DNA of 64,000 bases from Algibacter sp045066735 (GTDB lineage Bacteria > Bacteroidota > Bacteroidia > Flavobacteriales > Flavobacteriaceae): assembly GCF_045066735.1 (NCBI RefSeq), contig NZ_JBISHH010000026.1, forward strand, positions 62,001 to 126,000, written 5' to 3'. Both the position numbers and the translations under genes were made by a program. The notes under the pieces were generated by a model. That model ran no database searches and had not been told where the DNA came from. It saw only the letters and a list, made by a program, of their open reading frames with translations. Below are positions 1 through 10,232 of the stretch, piece after piece (within the stretch, counting starts at the first letter, position 1; every line of letters begins with the position of its first letter).

Positions 1-627
1 TTTGAAAAAGATAATATCGACACTGAAATTTGGGCAGGAACCTTTAGATCTTATGGACGATTAGATGCTCTTGAAATTGCAGCTAATGAAGATTATAGAA
101 ACTTGTATGATGGCATAGGTATTCAATATACCAGCGGAATTTACATTCAGCAAACCAAAGATGTTTTTCCAGAAGTCAACTTAATGCATACCGAAGGAAA
201 CTGTGATGATGGAAAAAACAATTGGGGGCAAGCATCAAACAGATTAAGAGAGATTGCTAACTATATTAATAGAGGTGTACCAAATTATTGTTATTGGAAT
301 ATGATTTTAAATGAAACTACCGAAAGCGGTTGGGATTGGAAACAAAATTCATTAATTAATATAGATCGAAATACAAAACAAGTAACTTATAATCCAGATT
401 ATGCTGTTATTGGTTTTATGAGTCAGTATTTGGTGCCAGGAGCTAAACGAATTGCTAACTTTTCTAGAGCAGATTTAATTTCAATAAAGTACGAAGGAAA
501 AATTTATATACTTATTCAAAATACTAAAGATAAAGCACAGGCTTATGAGTGTCAAATAGAAAATGGCGAAGGTATAAAAGTTGAAATTCTAAGTAATTCA
601 TTAGCCGTTGTTATTTTAAATATCTAA
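1..627 (+). CDS. GH30-family glycoside hydrolase, C-terminal part (5' truncated by window)
   Basis: The reading frame is open from base 1, so the gene starts outside the window and only about 208 C-terminal residues are seen. The visible part fits the end of a GH30 (beta/alpha)8 barrel: a HTEGNCDDG segment whose Glu is at the expected nucleophile position, then a WNMILNE segment and a Ser/Leu-Ile-Asn-Ile-Asp strand, followed by the small C-terminal beta-sandwich that accompanies the barrel in this family. GH30 members act on beta-linked glucans, xylans, galactans, fucosides or glucuronides, so the substrate cannot be read from this fragment. It lies 26 bp before a sulfatase, as the first visible gene of the PUL, and the two are probably cotranscribed. 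The family call is good; specificity is unknown. Confidence 0.75.
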   Translation, partial: FEKDNIDTEIWAGTFRSYGRLDALEIAANEDYRNLYDGIGIQYTSGIYIQQTKDVFPEVNLMHTEGNCDDGKNNWGQASNRLREIANYINRGVPNYCYWNMILNETTESGWDWKQNSLINIDRNTKQVTYNPDYAVIGFMSQYLVPGAKRIANFSRADLISIKYEGKIYILIQNTKDKAQAYECQIENGEGIKVEILSNSLAVVILNI

Positions 628-653
628 TTAAAAATTATCATTATAATATAATT

Positions 654-2327
654 ATGAAAAATCTAACTATTTTAAAATTTTTAACTGTTTTCTTTTTAGT
701 AGGCATAGTGTCCTGTAAATCGAAAGAAAACAAAGAAGTTGCTATCGTTAAAAAAGAATTGCCAGCAAAACGTCCGAACATTATTTTTATGATGTCCGAT
801 GATCATGCCTATCAAGCTATTAGTGCATACAGCGATCGTTTAATTCAAACTCCAAACATAGATCGTATTGCAAACGAAGGTATTAAATTTACTAATGCCT
901 GTGTATCTAATTCCATTTGTGCACCGTCTAGAGCAACTATTTTAACTGGTAAGCACACGCATATTCATGGAAAAGTGGATAACGTATTTCCGTTTGATGA
1001 GTCTCAAGTAACGTTTCCACAGATTATGCAACAAGCTGGCTATAAAACAGCCATGTTTGGGAAATTACACTTCGGAAACAACCCAAAAGGCGTTGATGAA
1101 TTTAAGATTTTACCAGGTCAAGGCCGCTATTACAATCCTATTTTTAACACCAATGATGGTCAAATTACGGTTGAAGGTTATGTCACCGATATTATTATGG
1201 ATATGACTTTAGAATGGCTAGAGGAGAATAAAGATAGTGAACAACCATTTTTGATGTTTTCTATGCAAAAAGCACCACATAGAGAGTGGTTGCCTGCACC
1301 TCGTCATTTTAAAGAATATACCAAGAAAACTTTTGTAGAGCCAGAAACCTTATTTGATGATTATGAAGGACGTGGAACGGCAGCAAAAACGGCAGAGATG
1401 AATTTATTAACCCATATGAACTGGGCTGGAGATTCTAAAATGTACCCAGAAATAATGAAAGAGTTGGGTATTAAAGATATGTCTGGATGGGATTTGGAAG
1501 CTTTTGAGCGGGAAGTTGGAGCTATGAATGCTGAGCAGAGAGCTGTTTGGGATTCTGTTTACAGACCAATGATGGAAGACTTTAAAAAGCAATATCCAAA
1601 AATGAACGATACTGAATTAATGAAATGGCGCTACCAAAGATACATGCAAGATTATTTAGGATGTATTGCGGCTGTTGATGAAAATGTGGGACGTTTGTTA
1701 GATTATTTAGAGGATACTGGTTTAGATGAAAATACCATTATTATTTACACCTCAGATCAAGGGTTTTACTTAGGAGAACACGGTTGGTTCGATAAACGTT
1801 TTGTTTACGATGAATCTTTTAAAACACCATTATTAATTAAATGGCCAAACGTAATTACACCGGGAACGACTAATACCGAAATGGTTCAGAATTTAGATTT
1901 TGCTCAAACTATTTTAGAAGCAGCGCACATTGTTCCGCCTTCTGATATGCAAGGTGAAAGTTTAATTCCTTTGTTATTAGGAAACGATGAAGAATGGACT
2001 AGAGATGCTGTGTATTACCACTATTACGAATACCCAGGAATTCATATGGTAAAAAGGCATTATGCTATTATTACTCAAGATTACAAATTGGCGCATTTTT
2101 ATTATGATGTTGATGAATGGGAACTGTATGATCGTAAAAAAGATCCTCAAGAAATGACTAATGTTATTGACGATCCTGCTTATGCTGATGTGGTTGTAAA
2201 ATTAAAACAACAACTTAAAGATATGCGCGAGTATTACGGTGATAGCTCTCAATTAGATCAAGAGATATTAAAGAAATACCTTGAAGCTAAAAACAACCCA
2301 GATATTGAAACTGTGCCACTTCACTAA
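654..2327 (+). CDS. S1-family sulfatase, lipoprotein
   Basis: A 557-residue formylglycine-dependent sulfatase that should remove sulfate esters from a glycan. The N-terminus is a lipoprotein signal ending in GIVSC (Cys21), which suggests membrane anchoring. The alkaline-phosphatase-like core starts at about residue 40 with RPNIIFMMSDD, where Asp49-Asp50 are metal ligands. The activation motif C-A-P-S-R (Cys89 to Arg93) is intact, so Cys89 can be converted to formylglycine. Further family signals are KLHFG near residue 137, a TSDQGFYLGEHGWFDKR stretch near residue 370, and a C-terminal WELYDRKKDPQEMTN segment. It lies 26 bp after the GH30 gene and 18 bp before a heparinase-like gene. The exact S1 subfamily and the sulfate position it attacks cannot be assigned by eye. 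Confidence 0.93.
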   Translation: MKNLTILKFLTVFFLVGIVSCKSKENKEVAIVKKELPAKRPNIIFMMSDDHAYQAISAYSDRLIQTPNIDRIANEGIKFTNACVSNSICAPSRATILTGKHTHIHGKVDNVFPFDESQVTFPQIMQQAGYKTAMFGKLHFGNNPKGVDEFKILPGQGRYYNPIFNTNDGQITVEGYVTDIIMDMTLEWLEENKDSEQPFLMFSMQKAPHREWLPAPRHFKEYTKKTFVEPETLFDDYEGRGTAAKTAEMNLLTHMNWAGDSKMYPEIMKELGIKDMSGWDLEAFEREVGAMNAEQRAVWDSVYRPMMEDFKKQYPKMNDTELMKWRYQRYMQDYLGCIAAVDENVGRLLDYLEDTGLDENTIIIYTSDQGFYLGEHGWFDKRFVYDESFKTPLLIKWPNVITPGTTNTEMVQNLDFAQTILEAAHIVPPSDMQGESLIPLLLGNDEEWTRDAVYYHYYEYPGIHMVKRHYAIITQDYKLAHFYYDVDEWELYDRKKDPQEMTNVIDDPAYADVVVKLKQQLKDMREYYGDSSQLDQEILKKYLEAKNNPDIETVPLH

Positions 2328-2345
2328 TAAAAGTTTTAAACTAAA

Positions 2346-5018
2346 ATGAGTTTTAAAAAACAACGAATATTTATAATAGGGTTACTTTTAGTAACGTTTT
2401 TTACACGTGCTCAAAATTCTGAAAAGCACCCGAGATTATATGCTGATAAAAATGATCGTGAACAGTTATTAAAGAAAATTGAAACGGAAGCTTGGGCAAA
2501 AGCATCATGGAATAATCTTTTAAGTGAAATTGATGTTCATGTAGATCGTCATGTTACAGATCCAGAGTGGATTGTGTCTCGTCTGGCCATGTACTGGAAA
2601 GATGGTCAACATTATACGCAATGTTATATTAAAGGTCAAGATTGGGATTATGGAGAAGGGAATGCACCACTTCCAACGGTACGCTTACCAGGTATGCGAA
2701 GATGGAATGACTATTTAAATGTTCCATTAGAGGACAGACTGCCTTACAATGAAACAGGTGATATGTTAGGAATTAGTCGTTCTAGCGCAGACAAAACACC
2801 TGTTCTTATTCCATATAAAGAAACAGGACATATGGTGCGTCAAAACAATATGGAAATATTAAAACTAGCTGAAAAATCTGCTTTTGCTTATTATCTGACT
2901 CAGGAGGAGAAATATGCAAAATTTTCATCTGATATTTTTTGGACTTGGATGTTAGGAACGTATTACATGCAACCACCTTTAGATCCTGAAAAATCAACAA
3001 AAGGACCTGGAGGTTACGAACCTGGAGGCATTATGGGGTATTACGATTATGAAGTGATTCATGATGATAGGCAAATACCTATGGCAATTACTTACGATTT
3101 TCTTTATGATTATTTAAATGAGCATCCGCATGCCCATTTAAAAACCATTAATAAAAAACCGGTAGATGTTGCAGGAACTGTTTTTAAACGTTTTATAGAA
3201 ATTGGTTTAGTAAGAGGTGGGAAAAAAGGAAATTGGAATGTAAATCGCTATAAAAACATATTAGGAAGTATGCTTGTTTTAGAGCCAAATAACTTTTATG
3301 AAGACGGCAAAGGGCGAGATTATTATATTCCGTTTTACACTGAAAAATCTGGAGACCACTATGCAGGTTTACCAGAAATTATGGCAAATTATAACAAAAC
3401 AACCGGCTTATGGCCAGAATCTCCAGGCTATGCATCAGGAATGATTCCTTATGTTTTAGACATGGGAATTAAACTGTATAAATCGGGAATTAATACCTTA
3501 GGAGATAACCCAATAATTAGCAAAGCATCGTTAGCTAATTTAGGCTGGTTGGATGCGCGTGGTAATTTGGTTCTTTTTGGAGATATGCGTGGCGGTCCTG
3601 CAAACATGTCGGCTTTTGAGTCTTTGTTAACGTATTCCACTTGGGAAGGCGATACTGAAACGGCTAAAAAAATGGCAACGGTAATTCGAAAAAATATAGC
3701 TTCTGGGCAATATGATCGAACGGCATCCGATTGGACAGGTATTGTTTTCAATCAGCCTTTACCAGAATCCGGAAGCGATTTACCTTTTAATCAAACCGCA
3801 TATTCACCATTTCACAGACATATTATCATGAAAAATGGAAACGATGAAGATAACGCATTAATGTTTACACTTTACGGTGGTCGTTATCAGTCGCACTTAG
3901 CAAAAAACGGACTAGCGATGCAATTTTATGGCAAAGGTTGGGTATTATCACCCGATGCTTCGGCTTACGAATCGTATTGGTCTCCCGATGCTGGTTATCA
4001 TCGTGGTATCACAGGGTCTAATACCATTGTTCCTGGTTACAATTCTGGAGATATTACTATCAATGCTATGGATCCATCGGTAGATACGGAAGCTAGTTTG
4101 TATAACAGTTATATAACTTCCAGTAAGGTATCGTTTTCCGATGTTTCAGCTGAAGAAAAACGTCGTTTAGTTGCCATGATTCGTACTTCGGAAACAACAG
4201 GATATTATGTGGATGTGTTTCGTTCAAATCAACAAGACAACGATTATATTCATCATAATTTAGGGAATCGTGTTACACTTAAAAACGCTTCAAATTCGCC
4301 TTTAGAATTAAAATCGGTTAACGATTTAGGTACAGCATACGATAAAAATTATAGCTTCTTCAAAAATCAAAAAAAGATAGATTTCACAGAAGATTTTAAT
4401 GCTACTTGGGACATTTATAATGTTTCGCCTGCTTTACATGTTAATATGTGGATGATGGGGCAAGAGAAGAGAACTTTGTACGCTGTAGATGCGCCACCAA
4501 CCACTTTAAGAAGCGATATTACTCCAGGACAAGTCAATAAAAGTCCAGAAACTACGCCAACATTAATTATTCGTCAAAACGGAATTAATGGAAAAGAATA
4601 TCCATTTGTGTCTGTTTTTGAATCGTATGAAACCAATAAAAAATCTATCGAATCTATTTCAGAAGTAGGCGAGTTTACAGATTTGGTTAGTTTAAAAGTA
4701 GTATCTAAAAACAGCACGCAATATATTTTGAGTACTACGGAGCACAAAGTTTTTAAACCTTCAAAAGCATTAACATTTCAAGGAACTTTTGCCATAGCTT
4801 CAGAAAAAAATGGAACGTTTGAATATTTATATTTAGGAAAAGGTAAATTGCTTCAAAATAGTGATTATAGTATTGAAGCGGTAAACGAACCAGTTTCAGC
4901 TAACTTGAAATTTGAAAATGGAAGCTATTTCTACTCTTCAGATAAACCGGTACTTATTCAAACTAAAACCATAAAGAAAAAACAATTTCCTGCAGGATAT
5001 CACATTGAAATAAAATAA
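2346..5018 (+). CDS. Heparinase II/III-fold protein, paralogue 1 (putative polysaccharide lyase)
   Basis: An 890-residue secreted protein with a cleavable signal peptide (hydrophobic to about residue 22, TRAQ). An N-terminal alpha/alpha-toroid (about 25-480) is followed by a beta-sandwich, the layout of heparinase II/III-type lyases that cleave uronic acid-containing glycans by beta-elimination. It is a clear paralogue of the next gene: both open with HPRLY/HPRIY, share DPEW/DPTW-(I/L)VSRL, and share EVIH...AITYDFLYDYL or its equivalent. Where the next gene has His504-Thr-His506 this one has Gln515-Ser-His517, so one of the two conserved His residues is replaced. Either catalysis is altered or the protein has a binding role. 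It lies 18 bp after a sulfatase and 3 bp before its paralogue. The PL family number is not assigned. Confidence 0.8.
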   Translation: MSFKKQRIFIIGLLLVTFFTRAQNSEKHPRLYADKNDREQLLKKIETEAWAKASWNNLLSEIDVHVDRHVTDPEWIVSRLAMYWKDGQHYTQCYIKGQDWDYGEGNAPLPTVRLPGMRRWNDYLNVPLEDRLPYNETGDMLGISRSSADKTPVLIPYKETGHMVRQNNMEILKLAEKSAFAYYLTQEEKYAKFSSDIFWTWMLGTYYMQPPLDPEKSTKGPGGYEPGGIMGYYDYEVIHDDRQIPMAITYDFLYDYLNEHPHAHLKTINKKPVDVAGTVFKRFIEIGLVRGGKKGNWNVNRYKNILGSMLVLEPNNFYEDGKGRDYYIPFYTEKSGDHYAGLPEIMANYNKTTGLWPESPGYASGMIPYVLDMGIKLYKSGINTLGDNPIISKASLANLGWLDARGNLVLFGDMRGGPANMSAFESLLTYSTWEGDTETAKKMATVIRKNIASGQYDRTASDWTGIVFNQPLPESGSDLPFNQTAYSPFHRHIIMKNGNDEDNALMFTLYGGRYQSHLAKNGLAMQFYGKGWVLSPDASAYESYWSPDAGYHRGITGSNTIVPGYNSGDITINAMDPSVDTEASLYNSYITSSKVSFSDVSAEEKRRLVAMIRTSETTGYYVDVFRSNQQDNDYIHHNLGNRVTLKNASNSPLELKSVNDLGTAYDKNYSFFKNQKKIDFTEDFNATWDIYNVSPALHVNMWMMGQEKRTLYAVDAPPTTLRSDITPGQVNKSPETTPTLIIRQNGINGKEYPFVSVFESYETNKKSIESISEVGEFTDLVSLKVVSKNSTQYILSTTEHKVFKPSKALTFQGTFAIASEKNGTFEYLYLGKGKLLQNSDYSIEAVNEPVSANLKFENGSYFYSSDKPVLIQTKTIKKKQFPAGYHIEIK

Positions 5019-5021
5019 ATA

Positions 5022-7817
5022 ATGAAAAAAGGCGTAATTAAAATATATATATCGATTTGTTTTTTATCGGCAACGCTTACTGCAATGGCGCAAGTTGCTG
5101 AGCATCCAAGAATTTATATTAACAACGAAGCAAAAGCTGATTTTTTAAATACTTTAGAAACTGTAAGTTGGAAAAAGAGTTTAGTAGAGAAGAAAAAGAA
5201 TAACCTTGAAAAGTATCTTAAATACGTAGAAGAAGATCCAACTTGGTTAGTATCTCGACTACAAATGAATTGGAATACCAAGCATGATAAAGTCTATTTA
5301 AAAGCTGGCGATTTTTCACACTCTGAAGGTTCTGCTCCGGTGGCTACGGTTCGTTATTCGGGTACTCGCGATTGGGCAACCGATTATAAGCGTCCAAAAT
5401 TAGAAGATGTTACACCTTATTTTGATGATCCACGAGGTTTATATTTAGAGCATAAAGAAACGGGAAAAAAAGAATGGATTCATCCATCGAAAGCCGGTTT
5501 TGCTATAGAGAAGTTGAATGAGCAAATAATGAACTTAGCTCAAGATGCTGCTTTTTTATACTGGCTTACTAACGATAAAAAATATGCCGATTTTGCTGCG
5601 CCAGTGTTTTTAACCTATATGGATGGAATGTATTATCGTGATGCGCCTATCGATTTGAATAAAACAACTCAGCAACATATTTCGGGTCTAGCAACTTTTG
5701 AGGTGATTCATGAAGGAATTGTTGTGTCCTTAGTAACTGCTTACGACTTTTTATATGCTTATTTTCAAGAAAATAATACCAGTTTAGAGCATTCGGTGTC
5801 TGTATTTCAAAAATGGGGCGATCAAATAATAGAGAAGGGTATTCCCGATAATAACTGGAATTTATTTCAAGCTCGTTTTTTAACTTACATAGCTTTAGTT
5901 TTAGAAAGTGATTCTAATTATAGCAACGGGAAAGGGCAAGAGTATTTTCTAGATCATACCTTCAATACCTCTACAGATAGACAATTGGCTATTAAAGAAT
6001 CGCTTTTAGTTTACGATCATGAAAATGGAATTTGGCCAGAATCATCATCGTATTCAGTACATGTTATTACAACACTGCAGCGCATATTTACACTTTTAGA
6101 TCAGGCTACCAATAAGAATGAGTTTTTAAATTATCCTATAGTTGAAAAAGCCGCTTTAGCATCCTTTCAATATTTATTTCCTTCTGGATATACTGTAGGT
6201 TTTGGAGATGCAAATCATAAAATATTACCTCCAGAAAATTTTGAGCTTTTAATAGCTAATTACAGAAAGTATAACTTAAAAGAAAAAGAGGCTTTAATTT
6301 CTGGTTTATTAAATCAAATGATTGCTGAGAAGTTATATAAACGTGAAGCCAATGATTTTTTTGAGCTATTTTTCTATGTCGATGAATTGAAACAAGAAAG
6401 TACCGGAAATGTGAGTATAAAAGGTTTAACCTCGTCAACATTTTACGCTCCAAACGTGAGCATGTTTAATCAAAGAATGGGTGAGGGCAACGATGCAGTA
6501 ATGGTTTCTACAGTGGCATCTTATGGTAATCACACGCATGCTAACGGTATTTCTATTGAGTTATTTGCCAATAATTATGTTTTAGGACCAGATTCTGGTA
6601 AAGGCCCGAGTTATTGGCATCCCACTTTTAGGAATTACTATGCTAGAATGCCTGCGCATAACACGGTGGTTGTAGATGGACAATCTGATTACCATAATAT
6701 GCGGTCGTACAATCCATATGTTTTAGATAATGCTTATCCTGAATCTGGACAAGCCGCCAATTTCGATAAAATCACCTTCTCTAAGGTGTCATTTGTAGAG
6801 CCTAAAACAAAGTCCGATCAGCAACGTTTTACAGCTATTATAAAATCGAATACCTCGCAAAAATATATTCTAGATGTGTTTAGATCGAAAAAACAAAATG
6901 CTGGTAAACAAAAGCACGAATACATATATCATAACCTGGGTCAGTCTTTAGACCTTTTTAATAAAAAAGGTAGTGCTTTAAAGCTAAGTTCTACTAGTGA
7001 CTTGAGTTCCGATAATGGCGATTTAAAAGCCTATGATTTTTTTACTAAGAAGTTTAAAACTCAAACATCAAATGATGTTATGGGTTTATTTACATTAAAA
7101 AGTGAAAAACAGCCAAATAATTACATGAAACTCTGGATAAAAGGAAGCGAGAACCAAACGTTTTATAGTTTGAAATCGCCAAAATCGAATGCTTTGTCAA
7201 AAGGTACGGCGCCAACCGAAGTTTTAGATAAGCCTTTGCCAACTTTAATTTTGAAACGTAATGAAGCGGCTTGGGATAATCCGTTTGCTGTAGTGTTTAA
7301 TCCTTATATGGATGGTGATAATAATGTTATCGAAAATGTATCTTATGATTCATTAGAAAACTATCCGAATACTCAAGTTATAACCGTTCAACAAGCTCAT
7401 AATATAACTGATAAAATTGTTTTAAATGCGTTTGATGGTGATGTGATTGAAAAGGGCGATTTTTTTCAAAGAGGGTTGTTGTCTATAGAGCGATATTCCG
7501 AAGAAAAGTTAGACTTTATGTTTCTCTCAGGCATGATTAAATATGAAAATAAAGGTTGGGATATTATTGCAGCTGGAAAGCCATTTACGCTATCTATTGA
7601 AAAAACAGCTACTGGTTTTAAATTTCAAACCGATCAGGCTATAACTATTAATATGCCTTTTGTGAAAGGTACTAAGCCTGCAAAATTGCGCCTTTATAAA
7701 AATGGTAAATTAGTAACCACTAGAAAAGGAACAACAAATAGAAATCGAGACGATCAGTTGGTTTTTAAATTAGAAAAAGGGTATCAAAATGCCGAAATAA
7801 TTTTTGATAAAAACTAA
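5022..7817 (+). CDS. Heparinase II/III-fold protein, paralogue 2 (putative polysaccharide lyase)
   Basis: A 931-residue protein with a signal peptide ending near TAMAQ (residue 24) and the same toroid plus beta-sandwich plan as the gene before it. The heparinase-type His pair is intact here (GNHTHANG, His504 and His506), followed by NNYVLGPDSG and the PAHNTVVVDGQ strand that is typical of the family around the active site. Members usually eliminate across the C4-O bond of a uronic acid. The C-terminus carries about 150 extra beta-rich residues compared with shorter lyases. The 3-bp gap to the paralogue and the 54-bp gap to the next gene indicate one transcript. Periplasmic or surface location is inferred from the signal peptide. 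The exact PL family and substrate are unknown. Confidence 0.82.
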   Translation: MKKGVIKIYISICFLSATLTAMAQVAEHPRIYINNEAKADFLNTLETVSWKKSLVEKKKNNLEKYLKYVEEDPTWLVSRLQMNWNTKHDKVYLKAGDFSHSEGSAPVATVRYSGTRDWATDYKRPKLEDVTPYFDDPRGLYLEHKETGKKEWIHPSKAGFAIEKLNEQIMNLAQDAAFLYWLTNDKKYADFAAPVFLTYMDGMYYRDAPIDLNKTTQQHISGLATFEVIHEGIVVSLVTAYDFLYAYFQENNTSLEHSVSVFQKWGDQIIEKGIPDNNWNLFQARFLTYIALVLESDSNYSNGKGQEYFLDHTFNTSTDRQLAIKESLLVYDHENGIWPESSSYSVHVITTLQRIFTLLDQATNKNEFLNYPIVEKAALASFQYLFPSGYTVGFGDANHKILPPENFELLIANYRKYNLKEKEALISGLLNQMIAEKLYKREANDFFELFFYVDELKQESTGNVSIKGLTSSTFYAPNVSMFNQRMGEGNDAVMVSTVASYGNHTHANGISIELFANNYVLGPDSGKGPSYWHPTFRNYYARMPAHNTVVVDGQSDYHNMRSYNPYVLDNAYPESGQAANFDKITFSKVSFVEPKTKSDQQRFTAIIKSNTSQKYILDVFRSKKQNAGKQKHEYIYHNLGQSLDLFNKKGSALKLSSTSDLSSDNGDLKAYDFFTKKFKTQTSNDVMGLFTLKSEKQPNNYMKLWIKGSENQTFYSLKSPKSNALSKGTAPTEVLDKPLPTLILKRNEAAWDNPFAVVFNPYMDGDNNVIENVSYDSLENYPNTQVITVQQAHNITDKIVLNAFDGDVIEKGDFFQRGLLSIERYSEEKLDFMFLSGMIKYENKGWDIIAAGKPFTLSIEKTATGFKFQTDQAITINMPFVKGTKPAKLRLYKNGKLVTTRKGTTNRNRDDQLVFKLEKGYQNAEIIFDKN

Positions 7818-7871
7818 AACTATTAAAACAAATTTCAACCAATATTAGTGTTGAAAATACTTAAATAAATT

Positions 7872-10232
7872 ATGAAAAAAATCATTTCACTTTCATTTCT
7901 ATTAACGCTTGTCTTGTCTTGTACTACAATCTCTAGGCCTATTGAATTATATGTATCAGTTAATGGTGCTTCTGGTAATGATGGGTCTAAAGCACAACCA
8001 TTTTTAGGTATTAGTCAGGCTATTAATAAAGCAAAGACATTAAAATCTGAAAATTCAAATTCAGAAATAATAATCAACGTTTTACCTGGGGATTATTATT
8101 TAAGCAAAGCTATTGAGATTTCTTCTGAATTAAGTGGAATATCAATTGTTGGTAGTGATGCTTCGGAAGTGCATATAAAAGGTTCGGTAGTTTTAGATTC
8201 AAAATGGGAAAAATTCAACGAAAATATTCTTGTAACTCTTGTTGACGAAGCATTAGATTTTGATCAATTAATTATTAACAGAGACTCTCAAATTTTAGCC
8301 CGCTACCCTAACTATAATGAAGAAGGACATTATTGGCAAGGCTATGCTGCAGATGCAATTTCTAAAGCACGTGTTGCATCTTGGAAAAATCCAAAAGGAG
8401 GCTTTTTTCATGCACTGCATAAAGGCCGATGGGGAGGGTTTCATTACGAAATCATAGGTGTTGATGCTAACGGAGAAGCTATTCTAAAAGGTGGGCAACA
8501 AAATAATAGAGGCTCTAGTTACCACAAAGAATATCGAATGGTAGAAAACGTATTTGAGGAGTTAGATAGCCCAGGGGAATGGTTTTTAGATAAAGAAACT
8601 CATAAGCTCTACTATTGGCCTTTGGAAGGTGTGGATTTAGAGAAAGATTATATAGAGGTTGCTGTGTTAAAAGACTTAATTCAGGTTGTTGGTAGTTTAG
8701 ATAATCCAGTAAAAAACGTAAGTATTAGTAATATTACTTTTGAAAACACCCAACGCACATTCATGGAGGAATTCGAACCTTTATTGCGTAGTGATTGGAC
8801 TATTTATAGAGGTGCTGTTGTGTTTTTTGAAGGCACTGAAAATTGTACTGTTACAAATAGCGTATTCACTAATTTAGGAGGTAACGCTATTATGGCTAGC
8901 AAGTATAACAAAGAATTGGTAGTCGAAGGGAATCATATTTATAATTGCGGCGGTAGTGCTGTGTCTTTTGTTGGAGATCCGTCGGCAGTAAGATCACCAT
9001 CATTTAATTATGGACAATTTGTACATTTTAAAGATATGGATACGGTTATAGGTCCAAAAGGCGAATTGTATCCTCGAGAATGTTTAGTAGATAATAACCT
9101 AATACATAGAATTGGACGTATTGAAAAGCAAACAGCTGGTGTGCAAATTTCTATGGCTATGGATATTACTGTAAGTCGAAACAGTATTTACGATGTACCA
9201 AGAGCTGGCATTAATATTGGCGATGGTACTTGGGGTGGCCATATTTTAGAGTTTAACGATGTCTTCAATACCGTTTTAGAAACTAGCGATCATGGCTCGT
9301 TTAACTCATGGGGTCGCGATCGTTTTTGGTTGCCAAAGCGTGGTAAAATGGATAGTCTTACTACAGCTATTCCGGATATGTATAAGTGGGATGCTATTAA
9401 AACAACCATTATTAGAAATAATCGTTTTCGTTGTGATCATGGTTGGGATATCGATTTAGACGATGGCTCATCGAATTATCATATTTATAATAATTTACTT
9501 TTAAATAGTGGATTGAAGTTACGAGAAGGTTTTAATCGTGTTGCAGAGAATAATATTATGGTAAACAACTCATTACATCCGCACGTTTGGTTCGAGAAAA
9601 GTGAAGATGTTTTTAAGCATAATATTGTACAAAAAGCGTATCAAGATGTTGGTTTGTTAGGTTGGGGAAAAGAATTAGATTATAACTTTTTTCCTAATGA
9701 AGAATCTATGATGAAATCTCAAATTTATAATAGAGACATGCATAGTGATTTTGGTAATCCTATGTTTAAAAGTCCTGAGACTTTGGATTTTTCAGTTTCT
9801 GAAGATTCTCCTGCTTTAAAAATTGGTTTTAAAAATTTCCAGATGGATAAATTTGGAGTTCAAAAAGAAGCACTTAAAAAACTTGCTAAAACACCAGAAA
9901 TCCCAAAAATAAAGAGTCCTTCCGAAGAAAATAAAAATGCCACAGTTGCTTGGTTGCGTAATGAACTTAAAAATGTGGAGTCGGAACAAGAGCAATCGGC
10001 TTATGGGTTAAACACAGCAGAAGGTGTTATTTTATTACGTGTGTGGAATAATAGTCCGGCTGTTAAAAATAACGGCCTTAAAAAAGGAGATGTTATTCTT
10101 AAAGCTGCAGGTAAAAAAATAAAAACGGTTAAAGACTTTTTTAAAGTAAATGTCGAAAATAAATCTGATAAAATGGATTTGTTAATTATGAGAAATCAAT
10201 CAGAAAAGAAAATAACTATTCATACAAAATAA
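7872..10232 (+). CDS. Right-handed parallel beta-helix lipoprotein with C-terminal PDZ domain (GH141-like)
   Basis: A 786-residue lipoprotein (signal ending LVLSC, Cys17). After Cys17 the mature chain starts with ELYVSVNGASGNDGS and APFLGI-like sequence typical of secreted beta-helix glycan enzymes. The repeated N-x-(I/F) rungs from about residue 280 to 640, and the DHGSFNSWGRDRFW and DIDLDDGSSNYHIYNN segments, resemble GH141-type and related beta-helix proteins of PULs. Residues about 711-786 form a PDZ-like domain (GVILLRVWNNSPA, then LKKGDVILKAAGKKI), an unusual appendage for a glycan hydrolase. The stop codon is directly followed by the next start. GH141 includes alpha-L-fucosidase and xylanase activities, which would fit the nearby GH29, but a lyase is also possible. 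Fold confidence is high and activity confidence low. Confidence 0.72.
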   Translation: MKKIISLSFLLTLVLSCTTISRPIELYVSVNGASGNDGSKAQPFLGISQAINKAKTLKSENSNSEIIINVLPGDYYLSKAIEISSELSGISIVGSDASEVHIKGSVVLDSKWEKFNENILVTLVDEALDFDQLIINRDSQILARYPNYNEEGHYWQGYAADAISKARVASWKNPKGGFFHALHKGRWGGFHYEIIGVDANGEAILKGGQQNNRGSSYHKEYRMVENVFEELDSPGEWFLDKETHKLYYWPLEGVDLEKDYIEVAVLKDLIQVVGSLDNPVKNVSISNITFENTQRTFMEEFEPLLRSDWTIYRGAVVFFEGTENCTVTNSVFTNLGGNAIMASKYNKELVVEGNHIYNCGGSAVSFVGDPSAVRSPSFNYGQFVHFKDMDTVIGPKGELYPRECLVDNNLIHRIGRIEKQTAGVQISMAMDITVSRNSIYDVPRAGINIGDGTWGGHILEFNDVFNTVLETSDHGSFNSWGRDRFWLPKRGKMDSLTTAIPDMYKWDAIKTTIIRNNRFRCDHGWDIDLDDGSSNYHIYNNLLLNSGLKLREGFNRVAENNIMVNNSLHPHVWFEKSEDVFKHNIVQKAYQDVGLLGWGKELDYNFFPNEESMMKSQIYNRDMHSDFGNPMFKSPETLDFSVSEDSPALKIGFKNFQMDKFGVQKEALKKLAKTPEIPKIKSPSEENKNATVAWLRNELKNVESEQEQSAYGLNTAEGVILLRVWNNSPAVKNNGLKKGDVILKAAGKKIKTVKDFFKVNVENKSDKMDLLIMRNQSEKKITIHTK

